Shown here one piece after another: positions 45,701-54,026 of a stretch of DNA of 64,000 nt. Where the stretch lies: positions 1 through 64,000 of the forward strand of contig NZ_AWUK01000011.1 in assembly GCF_000499205.1 (NCBI RefSeq), given 5' to 3'. The notes under the pieces were generated by a model. It was not told the origin of the DNA, searched no databases, and worked only from the letters and a program-made list of their open reading frames with translations. A program made the translations under genes and the position numbers. Every line of letters begins with the position of its first letter. Position 1 is the first letter of the stretch. Source of the stretch: Paenibacillus sp. MAEPY2. Lineage in GTDB: Bacteria; Bacillota; Bacilli; Paenibacillales; Paenibacillaceae.

Positions 45701-47803
45701 GGCTTTGCCGTTAGCCAACTGGAACCCGATTTTCCGTTGGAAGGCCCAAGCGGGGCTACATCCATCTATTATCACCATATCCCGGGGCAGCTCGGGCAAA
45801 CGATGGACTATTTGATCAGCGAACAAACGTTGAAATCGAACGGGAGTATCACATTTCCTTCTGTATTCGAAACGAATTTTTTATGGTTCAAATATCACCT
45901 CTATGGGAATAAACCAGGTCAATTTTATGGTAATTCGGATGTTTGGCTTTGGATGCCCAATGGGATTATTCGGACCAATCATCCTCAATTAAACTGGATA
46001 ACGGGTGAGAGCGGGGATAAATTCTACATCGGACTAAGCAACGCATCGTCAGAAGAAGTTCAGACTCCAATCGAATTGAATGAACAGATCATTGGGTTCA
46101 ACCCGGCACAAGATTATAACGTAACCATCATCCGCGACAATGGCACACCAGAACAAGCGGTTATGAGTGGTGGAATCATTCAAGCCACGGTTTCAAGCAA
46201 GGGAATCACCGCTATCATTGTAGAGGGACTCGATATTGATGTGCCGCTGCATCAGGTTAGAACGGCTGATCCATCGGATGCAAGCTATTTCTTCGATATC
46301 CATAGTCCAATCGATGCGGTTAAAGGCATGCTGATCGTCAAGCCTGACGAAACGGTTTATGATGCTTATGTGCAGGCCAAAACGACGAAACCAGCGACAA
46401 TCCATTATTCCTTGGATGGCGGGGCTACATATACAACCATCCCAGATACGATATATCCGATGGAATGGTCGATACGGGTGGACGATTTATCCCAAACCTT
46501 CACGTATTATGTGGAATCGGAAGGGAAACAGACCCGTAAACGGACACTCTATCTGCCCGATCAGGTAACGGAAACTCCAGTCCAACCCGATGGTCCGGAT
46601 GGTTCATCGATCATTGTGGATAATACGGAGGCGGAGACAGAAGGCGTTTGGATAAGGGATACGACGGCTAACGACTATTACTATGATAACTATGTATATG
46701 CCAAATCGACAGCTGGCACAGCGACTAGCAAAATGAAATGGCGGCCGGAGCTGCCCGAAAGTGTTACTTACAGTGTGTATTACAAGCTTCCGCAAATAAC
46801 GGCTACGACTGAAAATTGGGCGACGAATGCTTCATTTACCGTTTATTATAGCGGGGGCTCCGAGACGGTTACCGTTGATGAGACAACGGGCAATGGTACT
46901 TGGGTACATCTAGGTGACTATCCTTTTGCGGCAGGCGATAGCGGCTACGTAGAACTAACCAATAAGGCCAACAAGTCAAGGGTCGTTGCCGATGCGATCA
47001 TGTGGGTGGACCCCAACAAGATACCGCAATTGGAATCTGCGGTAATCGTATCCGATCGGAACGAGCTGCAGATGACTCAAAACGCACAACTAAGCGTAAC
47101 CGGCTATTTGGATAACGGTTTGATCGGTGATCTGACACAGGCCAATGTGCAGTATTTCGTTGACCGTACGGATCTGGCTGAAGTGGATAGCAGCGGTAAG
47201 TTAACCCTTCTAAATCTCGATGAGGCAACGGATCACATAGAGGTATGGGCCACGGTAACGATTGACGGAGTGACCTTAACAACTCCTTCGTTGAGCATAC
47301 CGATCAAGGACCTAACGGTTATCGTCGACAGTACAAATACAACAGGATTGTACACGACAGAAGGGTCTTGGAACCAAAGCAATTTAGCTGGATACAAAAT
47401 TGGGGTTAAGTCTCGTTATACTACAGTTCAAGGATCATCAGCAACGTGGAAAGGCCAGTTTCCGGAGGGGAAATATACGGTCTCCATCTTCAAGCTCGTC
47501 CATACAACGGCAAACGATAATCATGTCAAAGTGGAGGTGAAGCATAAGACGGGTACCGAGGTGACGTATATCGATGCAACGGTCGGCTCATCGGGTTGGG
47601 TTAATCTAGGAACGTTCGACTTTACAGGAGACGGCAGCGAATATGTTCGTTTAACCAGAGAGACTCCAACAACGGTAGACCCGCCAACGCTTCCTGCCGA
47701 TATGATCTATACGAGGGTTGATGCAGTTAAGTTCGAACGACATTCCGTGAGTCCAGAGCTTCTTGCAAATGAGGAGCCAGGTGAACCGATAATTTCTGAA
47801 TAA
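42740..47803 (+). CDS. Giant secreted multidomain protein, putative glycan-active enzyme
   Basis: 1,687 residues. Signal peptide to about 32 (cut near AYAET). Two tandem repeats of about 150 residues (37-187 and 195-345; each starts TIIIDDGS and ends RADAVKFEGN) look like golvesin/Xly-type beta domains. A central region (about 355-1230) has an N-terminal beta part and a long helical part with PSPSGWWSRAKGFIDIENED and YYYSKLWMEILELYEETQDP, suggesting an (alpha/alpha)-toroid of a lyase or glycosidase; no named family was recognised. A third golvesin-like domain (about 1285-1427), a BIG2-like domain (about 1430-1530) and a fourth golvesin-like domain (about 1530-1670) follow. AGGAGAGG serves ATG 42740 or the in-frame GTG at 42731. 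No wall anchor is seen. Confidence 0.78.
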   Translation: MVKRKLFFLIVFMLTIVVPSSLIGIRAAYAETLPYQTIIIDDGSIKINDVVTPDPDNENNGYSAPNWTTSTGVKGYDNSNSKYTSTAGRTITWNPRLEAGTAKISLYKLNWEDKADSNVKIEIVHNGTTDVVFMDLRPSFGDPAGWVDLGEYYFSGVGEEFVKLTRSTSTSNTILTRADAVKFEGNIRQKEPHKTIIIDDGSLTIDNVVTVDSGNTTNGFSAPYWNTSTGVKGYNNSSSKYTDAVGRSITWNPRLEAGKARISFYKLDWADKADSNVKIEIVHNGITDVMFMDLRPSSGPSVGWVDLGEYEFSGDDTEFVRLTRTQPTTGNIITRADAVKFEGNIQQQAPPLPPLRSRTLENLSYTEKGSIENENYKATFYEAAWDGGKSIVRDMFYKNTDTGNWMPINSVSERLEEQWVLLDGNAGSLTNYYDTMNKRWITFDGIHFPDSHTAVLTDSSHGSDYDFEVNWSMAGDKPDVSFAFTPRRNGNYVIGYQSFTTEVVSGINEVLSGFRSHAKMVGTVESTSLRELSAPMSLVEKNDGAGNPLTYGVFVPSDELPVEFEPTGGVTKQRLGMSLVNNEGSVQPILYAPQLGTYSQMTAESTYQFHIGLIAQHSKIYESYADILRSEYGYSAYRENVSEQSLTDAMFNMIDVLKIEPQGDDSVDYVPSPSGWWSRAKGFIDIENEDSVRTSSNAVLLGAYYLTGDDQLYDTRALPSVQYGVSRNGIGWSPTKKNVYGVPSLWKMATLPFDVSSVAAVNQMMGTSAGIEAMAQEEYLVRDPDQKDRGPVIQPLMMYRMTGDAQYLQAAKDAADSYIVQHIDTPASVNVSKNEFIYYYSKLWMEILELYEETQDPKYLDAAYKEAKRYATMFVARPVPEGNVTIPQPETYNYAESFHWPESGKFQYPRLKLPEDIAGGVQADRWLVSPSGLTFEAGSTTGYYRMNAQEAPFMLRLSLYTGDKLLQDIAHNAVIGRYSSYPGYYYKGFAVSQLEPDFPLEGPSGATSIYYHHIPGQLGQTMDYLISEQTLKSNGSITFPSVFETNFLWFKYHLYGNKPGQFYGNSDVWLWMPNGIIRTNHPQLNWITGESGDKFYIGLSNASSEEVQTPIELNEQIIGFNPAQDYNVTIIRDNGTPEQAVMSGGIIQATVSSKGITAIIVEGLDIDVPLHQVRTADPSDASYFFDIHSPIDAVKGMLIVKPDETVYDAYVQAKTTKPATIHYSLDGGATYTTIPDTIYPMEWSIRVDDLSQTFTYYVESEGKQTRKRTLYLPDQVTETPVQPDGPDGSSIIVDNTEAETEGVWIRDTTANDYYYDNYVYAKSTAGTATSKMKWRPELPESVTYSVYYKLPQITATTENWATNASFTVYYSGGSETVTVDETTGNGTWVHLGDYPFAAGDSGYVELTNKANKSRVVADAIMWVDPNKIPQLESAVIVSDRNELQMTQNAQLSVTGYLDNGLIGDLTQANVQYFVDRTDLAEVDSSGKLTLLNLDEATDHIEVWATVTIDGVTLTTPSLSIPIKDLTVIVDSTNTTGLYTTEGSWNQSNLAGYKIGVKSRYTTVQGSSATWKGQFPEGKYTVSIFKLVHTTANDNHVKVEVKHKTGTEVTYIDATVGSSGWVNLGTFDFTGDGSEYVRLTRETPTTVDPPTLPADMIYTRVDAVKFERHSVSPELLANEEPGEPIISE

Positions 47804-47858
47804 TAGCTGAGCAGTTGAGTCATTGAATTTTTGAGTTACAGAAGACAGCTATATGTAA

Positions 47859-47911
47859 AATACCAAAAGATCTCTTCACTAGTGAAGAGATCTTTTGGTG
47901 TACAACAACTT
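47859..47911. repeat. Palindromic repeat, copy 2
   Basis: The perfect 38-bp palindrome at 47862-47899 is identical to that at 4794-4831 (half-site ACCAAAAGATCTCTTCACT), and the flanks AAATACC and TGT-CAACAACTT are shared as well. It lies between convergent genes and would terminate both transcripts. Confidence 0.85.
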
Positions 47912-47999
47912 ATTTAAATCGCTTAAAGTCGCTATTTTGCGGCTTTTGTTCCTACTCAGTTACGGATTTAGATAAATTTTTCCTATGCGCTGACCTGCA

Positions 48000-49496
48000 T
48001 TAATGATTATGAAGGATGTACTTAGTGTCAGATGAGCCTGATCCTTCCGGTTCTTTCATATCGGCAACCTTCATCAAGGGGTATGTTTTAACTGCTTGAT
48101 CCAAGGTCTTCTTTTCGATCAGTTTTCCGTCCAAGACAACCGCAGAGATGCTTGTTGTGTGTCGAATGTCCTCCAGAGGGTTCTTTTCAAGCAGCACAAG
48201 ATCGGCGAGCTTTCCTTTTTCTACGGTACCCAGTTCCTGCTCTCTTTGCAAGTATCGTGCAGGATTCAGCGTTGCCGTCTGCAATGCTTGTAGCGGGGAC
48301 AGGCCGCTTTTCACCAGCAATTCGAGTTCATCATGCAAGGAAACGCCGTATATAAAGTTGGTCATTTCGAAACTAGAATCGGTACCTGCAAGCATAGGCA
48401 CGCCAGCATCATTCAGCTTTTTGACCATATCCGGCGTTGTAGAATTGATGGCCGCCATTAATTCCGTTTGTTCGGGAGGCGTGGAGCGAATCACTTCGGC
48501 CCATTGCTCCTGCACGGCAGTCGGTACATATGTGGACCGCGGATCGATTTCGGTTTTGGCCATATTCAAATAAGTAACCATGGTGGGTACAGGCCAGACT
48601 TCCTTTTCTTTGAATGTGTTAAACAGCTTGTTAGCCTTTACGGAATCATAGGCCTGGGAGGCCTCGATCTCTGCCAGCGAATAACCAAGCAAATCGCTCA
48701 TGTCTGCATACTTGAAAAGATCATCTTCAATGCTCGAAGTGGCAATAAACAAACCGTGCAGATGTTCTATGCTCTTAAACCCCAATTGAACGGCTTCGCT
48801 GGCCCGTACCTCTACCGGCAAATGACCAACCACTGGCAAGCCGTACTTCCGGGCTTCATCCATGACCGCCAAAAACAGAGGACGCGGCAACCAAGAGTAT
48901 ACCTTGATATGATCCGCTCCTTTGACCGCATTGAGACGTACGGCTTTGCGTGCTTGTTCCTCTGTTTCCAAGTAGAACATGTGAGGGGCATCGTCAGCTG
49001 GACCTCCATTCAGGGTCGAACCCGCATAAACAAGACGTGGGGCCGTCATACCGGATCGAATGCTATTTTTCCATATATCGACGTTATTCAGAGCTGCCCC
49101 CATCTCCCTGACTCCGGTTACTCCGTTAGCCAGAAAAAGCGGGAAGGCGTCTTTATAGTTATCTTCCAAATGGACGTGCATATCCCACAAACCAGGAATG
49201 ACGTATTGGCCCGTTGCATCACGTACTTGCGCGTAAATGGGAATCGCCGTTTGAGCGCTGTTTCCAATGTGACTAATTTTATTATCCGTAATGATAATCG
49301 TCTGATCGTTAGTTAACTTTCCCGACCTTACGTCCACGATTGTTGCATGCTGCAGTACCAATGTCTGTCTAGTCACAGGTTCGATGCTTGCATAACCGGT
49401 ACCTGCTCCCGTTAATGCAATTAACAATGCGAAGATCCCTAACACCAACAGGGACTTCCTGAAGCTAGATACGTTTCTCTTCCTTGTTAAACTCAT
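48000..49496 (-). CDS. Exported amidohydrolase (imidazolonepropionase-like)
   Basis: 498 residues. An N-terminal hydrophobic segment (about 15-35, SLLVLGIFALLIALTGAGTG) acts as signal peptide or anchor. The amidohydrolase core shows the metal site GLWDMHVHLED near 105, a probable carboxylated Lys in GADHIKVYSW near 200, His ligands in VVGHLPVEV and SIEHLHGLF, and the late Asp in MLAGTDSSFEMT near 375, then the beta-sandwich tail GTVEKGKLADLVLLEKNPLE. Such enzymes split Xaa-Pro dipeptides, amides or ochratoxin-like compounds outside the cell. GAGGAGG precedes the ATG. Monocistronic; the substrate is unknown. Confidence 0.86.
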   Translation of the reverse strand: MSLTRKRNVSSFRKSLLVLGIFALLIALTGAGTGYASIEPVTRQTLVLQHATIVDVRSGKLTNDQTIIITDNKISHIGNSAQTAIPIYAQVRDATGQYVIPGLWDMHVHLEDNYKDAFPLFLANGVTGVREMGAALNNVDIWKNSIRSGMTAPRLVYAGSTLNGGPADDAPHMFYLETEEQARKAVRLNAVKGADHIKVYSWLPRPLFLAVMDEARKYGLPVVGHLPVEVRASEAVQLGFKSIEHLHGLFIATSSIEDDLFKYADMSDLLGYSLAEIEASQAYDSVKANKLFNTFKEKEVWPVPTMVTYLNMAKTEIDPRSTYVPTAVQEQWAEVIRSTPPEQTELMAAINSTTPDMVKKLNDAGVPMLAGTDSSFEMTNFIYGVSLHDELELLVKSGLSPLQALQTATLNPARYLQREQELGTVEKGKLADLVLLEKNPLEDIRHTTSISAVVLDGKLIEKKTLDQAVKTYPLMKVADMKEPEGSGSSDTKYILHNH

Positions 49497-49635
49497 TGTT
49501 GTCCTCCTCGTAAAATTAAATCATATCAATCGATATAATTTAATTGTAGAGAACAAATCCTGAATTTTTATTAATTCATTCTTACAAAAAGCTTACATTT
49601 GAACGAGTGAAGGAAGACGGGCTGCGAGAAATGGC

Positions 49636-49688
49636 AAAAAACTCAACCGGGTAGGGGATAAGACCTAGCCCTTTCCGTTGAGTTTTTT
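49636..49688 (-). terminator. Terminator after the MarR gene
   Basis: AAAAAACTCAAC pairs with GTTGAGTTTTTT around an inner GGGTAGGGG/CCTAGCCC stem. Both ends have A/T tracts; it lies between the MarR gene and the amidohydrolase start, both on the minus strand. Confidence 0.8.
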
Positions 49689-49755
49689 CTAATAGATGCG
49701 ATTTTTTTCCGTGAGTTGTGGTTCGTGGTCAAGGTAGCTGAGATTCAAAAAGACG

Positions 49756-50199
49756 CTAAGACCTTGTGTTTGTCCTTTCCGCCAGCTTCTTAATCAACTC
49801 AATATCCTGGTCTGTTAATTGTTCAAAAAAATGTTTGCGTATTGCTTTAGAGAGGTAAGGTCGGGCATCATCCAACTTCGATTTTCCAGCGGGAGTGATC
49901 ATGACTTGAATTCCGCGATCTGTGTCTAGTGGTTTCCTCATCACTAGTCCTCGTTTTTCCATCCGCGTCAGATGATGGGATAATCGACTCTTATCCCAGT
50001 CCATAGAGTCGGCTAATTCCTGTTGGCGAAGGTTACCGTTACCAAAAAGGATTAATCGATCCAATACTCCAAAATCGCCTTCTGATAGTCCTGTCTGATC
50101 AGACATGTCTTTGACTACACGACCGAAGATGGTCTGAAAAGAACCTTTCCACATATGCCATATTTGCATTTCTTCTTCGTTTAGTTCGTTTTTATCCAT
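49756..50199 (-). CDS. MarR family transcriptional regulator
   Basis: 147 residues. Winged helix-turn-helix at about 45-110 (GLSEGDFGVLDRLILFGNGN, LRQQELADSMDWDKSRLSHH, LTRMEKRGLVMRKPLDTDRG) between the helices that form the dimer. The frame is open to a TTG at 50235, but ATG 50199 gives the usual MarR length. It is divergent from two reductase genes and the spacer holds two matching dyads (50217-50230, 50255-50268), one of them over its own start region, so autorepression and control of the reductases are likely. Confidence 0.88.
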   Translation of the reverse strand: MDKNELNEEEMQIWHMWKGSFQTIFGRVVKDMSDQTGLSEGDFGVLDRLILFGNGNLRQQELADSMDWDKSRLSHHLTRMEKRGLVMRKPLDTDRGIQVMITPAGKSKLDDARPYLSKAIRKHFFEQLTDQDIELIKKLAERTNTRS

Positions 50200-50216
50200 A
50201 GAAGCATAATAACATG

Positions 50217-50268
50217 GTTGACGTGTCAACTTCAACGTGTTAAATTGAGTTCAGGTTGATACGTCAAC
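50217..50268. promoter_or_regulatory. Pair of MarR-type operators
   Basis: GTTGACGTGTCAAC at 50217-50230 has perfect 6-bp arms around GT. GTTGATACGTCAAC at 50255-50268 is the same dyad with one arm mismatch. The centres are 38 bp apart, in the spacer between the divergent MarR and SDR genes. Confidence 0.7.
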
Positions 50269-50313
50269 TAAATAAAAACTTATCCATATTTGATTAAAAA
50301 GGAGAATATTACT

Positions 50314-51066
50314 ATGCATGACAAACTCGTCGCCCTGGTCACTGGGGCAAACAAAGGTATCGGACTTCAAATTGCCAAGGATCTCGTGGAACACGGATAC
50401 ACCGTACTCGTCGGATCACGCAGCCTCCAGAATGGAGAAACTGCTGCCAATAGCATCGGTTCGGGTGCGTACGCTCTCCAACTCGACGTTACAGATCAGG
50501 ACTCCATCAATGCTGCAGCAGAGCATATTCGGAACGAATTTGGTCGTCTCGATGTACTTGTAAACAATGCGGGTATCTCACATGCAGGTAAACCGGAGAA
50601 CCCTTTTCCGAGTGGTGGTGCGACGAGCGGTCTATTGACCGTTGCTTCGCTCGAAGACATTCGTGCAGTTTATGAAACTAATGTTTTTGGTGTCATCGCT
50701 GTCACCCAGGCCATGTTGCCACTTTTGCGTGAGGCTCCGACAGCTCGCATCGTCAACCTGGGTAGCACCGGTGGCTCACTTAGTTGGAACTCCATTCCCG
50801 AAAATACACATCGTGCGATGTTTGGGGCCTATTCGGCATCAAAATCGGCTGTTCATGCAGTGACACTTGCCTTTGCTTTTGCGCTTGAATCGACAAATAT
50901 CAAGGTCAATGCGGCATGTCCGGGCTTTACATCGACTGCGCTCAATAATTTTGCCGGTACTCGTAGTGTTGTACAAGGGGCTCGTGAAGCAGTCCGGCTT
51001 GCGATGATTGGAGCGGATGGTCCAACAGGAACGTTCTCAGATGAGGATGGACCCGTCGCGTGGTAA
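50314..51066 (+). CDS. Short-chain dehydrogenase/reductase
   Basis: 250 residues. Classical SDR: cofactor motif VTGANKGIGLQIAKDL near residue 10, DVLVNNAGIS near 85, Ser in VNLGSTGGSL near 145 and YSASKSAVH (Tyr and Lys of the active site) near 170. The TGxNKGIG variant resembles carbonyl reductase-like SDRs. The open frame begins at 50290, but AAAGGAGAA before ATG 50314 sets the start. It is followed by a second reductase gene and both are probably released by the divergent MarR repressor. The substrate is unknown. Confidence 0.87.
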   Translation: MHDKLVALVTGANKGIGLQIAKDLVEHGYTVLVGSRSLQNGETAANSIGSGAYALQLDVTDQDSINAAAEHIRNEFGRLDVLVNNAGISHAGKPENPFPSGGATSGLLTVASLEDIRAVYETNVFGVIAVTQAMLPLLREAPTARIVNLGSTGGSLSWNSIPENTHRAMFGAYSASKSAVHAVTLAFAFALESTNIKVNAACPGFTSTALNNFAGTRSVVQGAREAVRLAMIGADGPTGTFSDEDGPVAW

Positions 51067-51108
51067 TTATAGTTCATTAATAGTCAACAGCTAAAGGGGG
51101 ATTTCATC

Positions 51109-51939
51109 TTGCGTGTTTTCGTAACAGGAGCAACAGGTTATATCGGTTCTGCTGTCGTCCGTGAACTCATTAATGCGGGTCATCAGGTTGTCGGTCTTGT
51201 GCGCTCAGACAATAGCGCTGCGAAACTAAAAGAGGCTGGTGCCGAAGTCCACCGCGGTGACATCGACAATCTCGACAGTCTTCGTAGGGGGGCGGATGCG
51301 GCGGATGGCGTCATTCATCTGGCTTTCAATCACGACTTCTCGAACTTCGCTGGATCACTCACAGCAGATCTGCACGCTGTCGAAGCGATGGGTGCGGCGC
51401 TCGAAGGGTCCGGTAAGCCGTTTGTGATTACCACGCACGCTAATGGATTGGCAGCAGAAAACGTAGTATTATCGCTGGCGGAGCGAGAGGTGCGGACATC
51501 CATTGTAGAGCTATGTCCTTCGGTACACGGTGAGGGTGATACCGGATTTGTGCCGAGACTGATCGATATCGCTAGAACAAAAGGCTTTGCAGCTTATGTG
51601 GGAGAGGGAACCAACCGCTGGCCAGCTGTGCACCGCCTTGATGCCGCACATCTATACCGCCTTGCGTTAGAAAAGGCACCCGCTGGTTCACGACTAGATG
51701 GGGTGGCAGATGAAGGAGTACCTTTTCGCGACATCGCAAGTGTTATTGGTAAATACCTCAACGTGCCTATAGTCAGTATTTCCCCTGAAGAAGCCGATAC
51801 TCACTTCGGTTTCCTCAGTACACTTGCAGCGCTTGATATTCCAAGATCAAGCCTGGCTACTCAACAACTTCTGGGGTGGCTGCCTGTGCAACCTGCACTG
51901 ATCCCCGACCTCGAACAGTCTCACTATTTTAACAATTAA
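51109..51939 (+). CDS. NAD(P)-dependent epimerase/reductase (extended SDR), paralogue B
   Basis: 276 residues, the same length as the protein at 30850-31680 and alignable to it without gaps; more than half of the positions are identical by eye, including GYIGxAVVRELI, IHLAFNHDFSNFA, SVHGEGDxGFVP and AGSRLDGV. The start is TTG 51109, supported by AAGGGGGA 8 nt earlier. It follows the SDR gene by 42 nt and ends the operon. The two paralogues have different controllers (MerR and MarR), so they probably answer different stress signals with similar chemistry. Confidence 0.83.
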   Translation: MRVFVTGATGYIGSAVVRELINAGHQVVGLVRSDNSAAKLKEAGAEVHRGDIDNLDSLRRGADAADGVIHLAFNHDFSNFAGSLTADLHAVEAMGAALEGSGKPFVITTHANGLAAENVVLSLAEREVRTSIVELCPSVHGEGDTGFVPRLIDIARTKGFAAYVGEGTNRWPAVHRLDAAHLYRLALEKAPAGSRLDGVADEGVPFRDIASVIGKYLNVPIVSISPEEADTHFGFLSTLAALDIPRSSLATQQLLGWLPVQPALIPDLEQSHYFNN

Positions 51940-51945
51940 TTGGAA

Positions 51946-52027
51946 TGCTCCCGTACAACCTAGCTCAAAATACGGGAGCACTTTAACGAGGCAGCCGACC
52001 CAAAAGGATCGGTTGCCTCGTTTTTTT
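51946..52027 (+). terminator. Double terminator after the MarR-controlled operon
   Basis: First stem TGCTCCCGTA/TACGGGAGCA (51946-51980); second stem CGAGGCAGCCGA/TCGGTTGCCTCG (51987-52020) with seven T residues after it. The second is a textbook intrinsic terminator. Confidence 0.85.
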
Positions 52028-52211
52028 ATTTTGTATTAGAAAGGGGCAGTACGATGTAATTAACTGCTAGTGATTGTTTTCTTTTTTTTTTGGATGTCCA
52101 TAATTGGAATATTTTGATATACGGTATAGGGGGAGAAGCCCGAATCAACCTTTATGCAGAGGGATAACCTAATTTTACATCCGTGTTCAATAAAGGAGGT
52201 GCAAGTCAAAC

Positions 52212-52457
52212 GTGAAAGATATTTCACTCGCCCCGCATGAATCGCTAGATCTCCATGAAGTGCTGAATTTCAAGACGCTCTGTGCGGCAAAGTCCAAGCT
52301 GATGCAGGGGGTCGTTTTCGACCAGGAATTGAAGATGCTCATGCAAAAAGACGTAGAACAATCCACGGTGGATATCAGTGAGCTGACAGCGCTCTATCAA
52401 AGAGCGCCATTCCAGGCTCCGGTTCCCGAAAGCAAGCCTACTCCCATTCTAAATTAA
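52212..52457 (+). CDS. yraG: Small spore coat-like protein (YraG-like)
   Basis: 81 residues. Short helical protein with [20 protein letters not shown] and [17 protein letters not shown], a pattern repeated in the 69-residue protein at 54027-54236. The start is GTG 52212, set by AAAGGAGGTG 7 nt earlier. It opens a five-gene cluster in the order of B. subtilis yraG-yraF-adhB-yraE-yraD, which is made during sporulation. The gene name rests on order and size more than on sequence. Confidence 0.7.
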   Translation: MKDISLAPHESLDLHEVLNFKTLCAAKSKLMQGVVFDQELKMLMQKDVEQSTVDISELTALYQRAPFQAPVPESKPTPILN

Positions 52458-52470
52458 AGGTGATGACCTG

Positions 52471-52857
52471 ATGAACAGCGATTATTTAGATCCGATCAAT
52501 TCGCTTAACATGCCTGAAATGGCCGACATGACATTCGCCATGGATTTTCTGCTTCGAGCCAAGGAAGGGGTACGGAACACCGCCGTTGCCCTGACCGAAA
52601 CCGTATCGTCCGATGCAAGAGAACTGCTCAAAAAGCAGTTAAAACAGGGCATTGCCCTTCACCAGGAAATTACTGAGCTCATGATTCGAAAAAAATGGTT
52701 TCATCCATATGAGCTGAACGAACAATATCAGCTGGACCAGCTTTCCGCCAAAAATACGGCCATGATTGCCGGAATGAACCTGTTTCCGGGAGATACGTCG
52801 CGCAAAGGGATGTTTGACAGGACGCCGGATGAGCATAAGGGGGAAAGCCAGGCATGA
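52471..52857 (+). CDS. yraF: CotF-family spore coat protein (YraF-like)
   Basis: 128 residues. A ferritin-like helical Coat_F domain: [20 protein letters not shown] near 20, then [20 protein letters not shown] and the tail [17 protein letters not shown]. CotF-like proteins are deposited in the spore coat. The AAAGGTGATG site precedes ATG 52471; the stop overlaps the start of the dehydrogenase gene (ATGATGA). A paralogue of 101 residues ends the same cluster. Confidence 0.82.
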   Translation: MNSDYLDPINSLNMPEMADMTFAMDFLLRAKEGVRNTAVALTETVSSDARELLKKQLKQGIALHQEITELMIRKKWFHPYELNEQYQLDQLSAKNTAMIAGMNLFPGDTSRKGMFDRTPDEHKGESQA

Positions 52858-53993
52858 TGAAAGCAGTGACGTACCAAGGAGTCAAAAACGTTGTCGTCAA
52901 AGACGTCCCTGATCCGAAAATCCAAAAGCCGGACGACATGATCGTCAAGCTGACCAGCACCGCCATTTGCGGCTCCGATTTACACCTGATTCACGGCATG
53001 ATTCCCAATCTGCAGGAGGATTACGTCATCGGGCATGAGCCGATGGGGATCGTAGAGGAAGTCGGACCCGGAGTCACTAAGCTGAAAAAAGGGGACCGTG
53101 TCATTATCCCGTTCAATATTGCTTGTGGTGAATGCTTTTACTGTAAAAATCAACTGGAGAGCCAGTGCGACAATTCTAATGATAACGGAGATATGGGAGC
53201 ATATTTCGGTTACTCGGGAACGACCGGTGGGTTTCCTGGCGGGCAGGCCGAATACTTGCGGGTTCCGTTTGCCAATTTTACGCATTTTAAAATTCCTGAA
53301 AGCAATGAGCAGCCGGATGAAAGTCTTGCTTTGATCGCCGATGCGATGACAACCGCTTTTTGGAGCGTTGATAATGCGGGCGTGAAACAGGGCGATACGG
53401 TGATCGTGCTAGGCTGCGGTCCGGTTGGACTGCTTGCTCAGAAGTTTTGCTGGTTTAAAGGGGCGAAGAGGGTTATCGCTGTCGATTATGTAGATTACCG
53501 GCTGCAGCATGCCAAAAAGAATAATAACGTCGAAACCGTCAATTTTGAGCATCATGAAAATGTCGGTAGCTACCTGAAGGAAATTACAAAGGGTGGAGCT
53601 GACGTGGTCATCGATGCGGTGGGCATGGACGGAAAGATGAGCGATCTCGAATACCTGGCGAGCGGTCTGAAGCTGCAAGGCGGAACCATGAGCGCTCTAA
53701 TTATTGCTTCCCAAGCGGTTCGCAAGGGCGGAACCATTCAAATTACCGGCGTATACGGCGGCCGTTACAACGGATTTCCGCTGGGCGATATCATGCAGCG
53801 CAATGTAGCCATTCGCTCCGGACAAGCACCGGTTATTCATTATATGCCCTACATGTATGAATTGGTGACAACAGGGAAGGTCAACGTGGCCGATATCATT
53901 ACGCACGTGATTCCGCTGAGTGAGGCCAAACGCGGCTATGAAATGTTTGATACGAAGACAGATAACTGCATTAAAGTTATTTTAAAGCCGTAA
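52854..53993 (+). CDS. adhB: Zinc-dependent alcohol dehydrogenase (AdhB-like)
   Basis: 379 residues, medium-chain dehydrogenase. Catalytic-zinc Cys in [14 protein letters not shown] and His-Glu in [16 protein letters not shown]; structural-zinc cysteines in [18 protein letters not shown] motif [14 protein letters not shown] near 185. The long insert before the cofactor domain ([20 protein letters not shown]) is that of glutathione-independent formaldehyde dehydrogenase-like proteins. It starts at either of two adjacent ATG codons, 52854 or 52857, overlapping the upstream CotF-like gene. It lies inside a spore-coat cluster as adhB does in B. subtilis; its role in spores is unknown. Confidence 0.88.
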   Translation: MMKAVTYQGVKNVVVKDVPDPKIQKPDDMIVKLTSTAICGSDLHLIHGMIPNLQEDYVIGHEPMGIVEEVGPGVTKLKKGDRVIIPFNIACGECFYCKNQLESQCDNSNDNGDMGAYFGYSGTTGGFPGGQAEYLRVPFANFTHFKIPESNEQPDESLALIADAMTTAFWSVDNAGVKQGDTVIVLGCGPVGLLAQKFCWFKGAKRVIAVDYVDYRLQHAKKNNNVETVNFEHHENVGSYLKEITKGGADVVIDAVGMDGKMSDLEYLASGLKLQGGTMSALIIASQAVRKGGTIQITGVYGGRYNGFPLGDIMQRNVAIRSGQAPVIHYMPYMYELVTTGKVNVADIITHVIPLSEAKRGYEMFDTKTDNCIKVILKP

Positions 53994-54026
53994 AGAGCTT
54001 GATTAAACAAGGGAGTGAAGTTCTAG

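Noticed and set aside
47925..47950. Second terminator after palindrome copy 2 (GTCGC/GCGGC)
   Set aside because: The stem is only about five pairs with an internal mismatch; the palindrome just upstream already explains termination.
48468..49316. Plus-strand open frame of 282 codons over the amidohydrolase gene
   Set aside because: Antisense shadow of a protein with intact amidohydrolase motifs; no ribosome site and atypical composition.
52030..52200. Sporulation sigma-factor promoter before the spore-coat cluster
   Set aside because: Several ATA/GATATAC strings are present, but none matches SigE, SigG or SigK boxes with correct spacing well enough to call.
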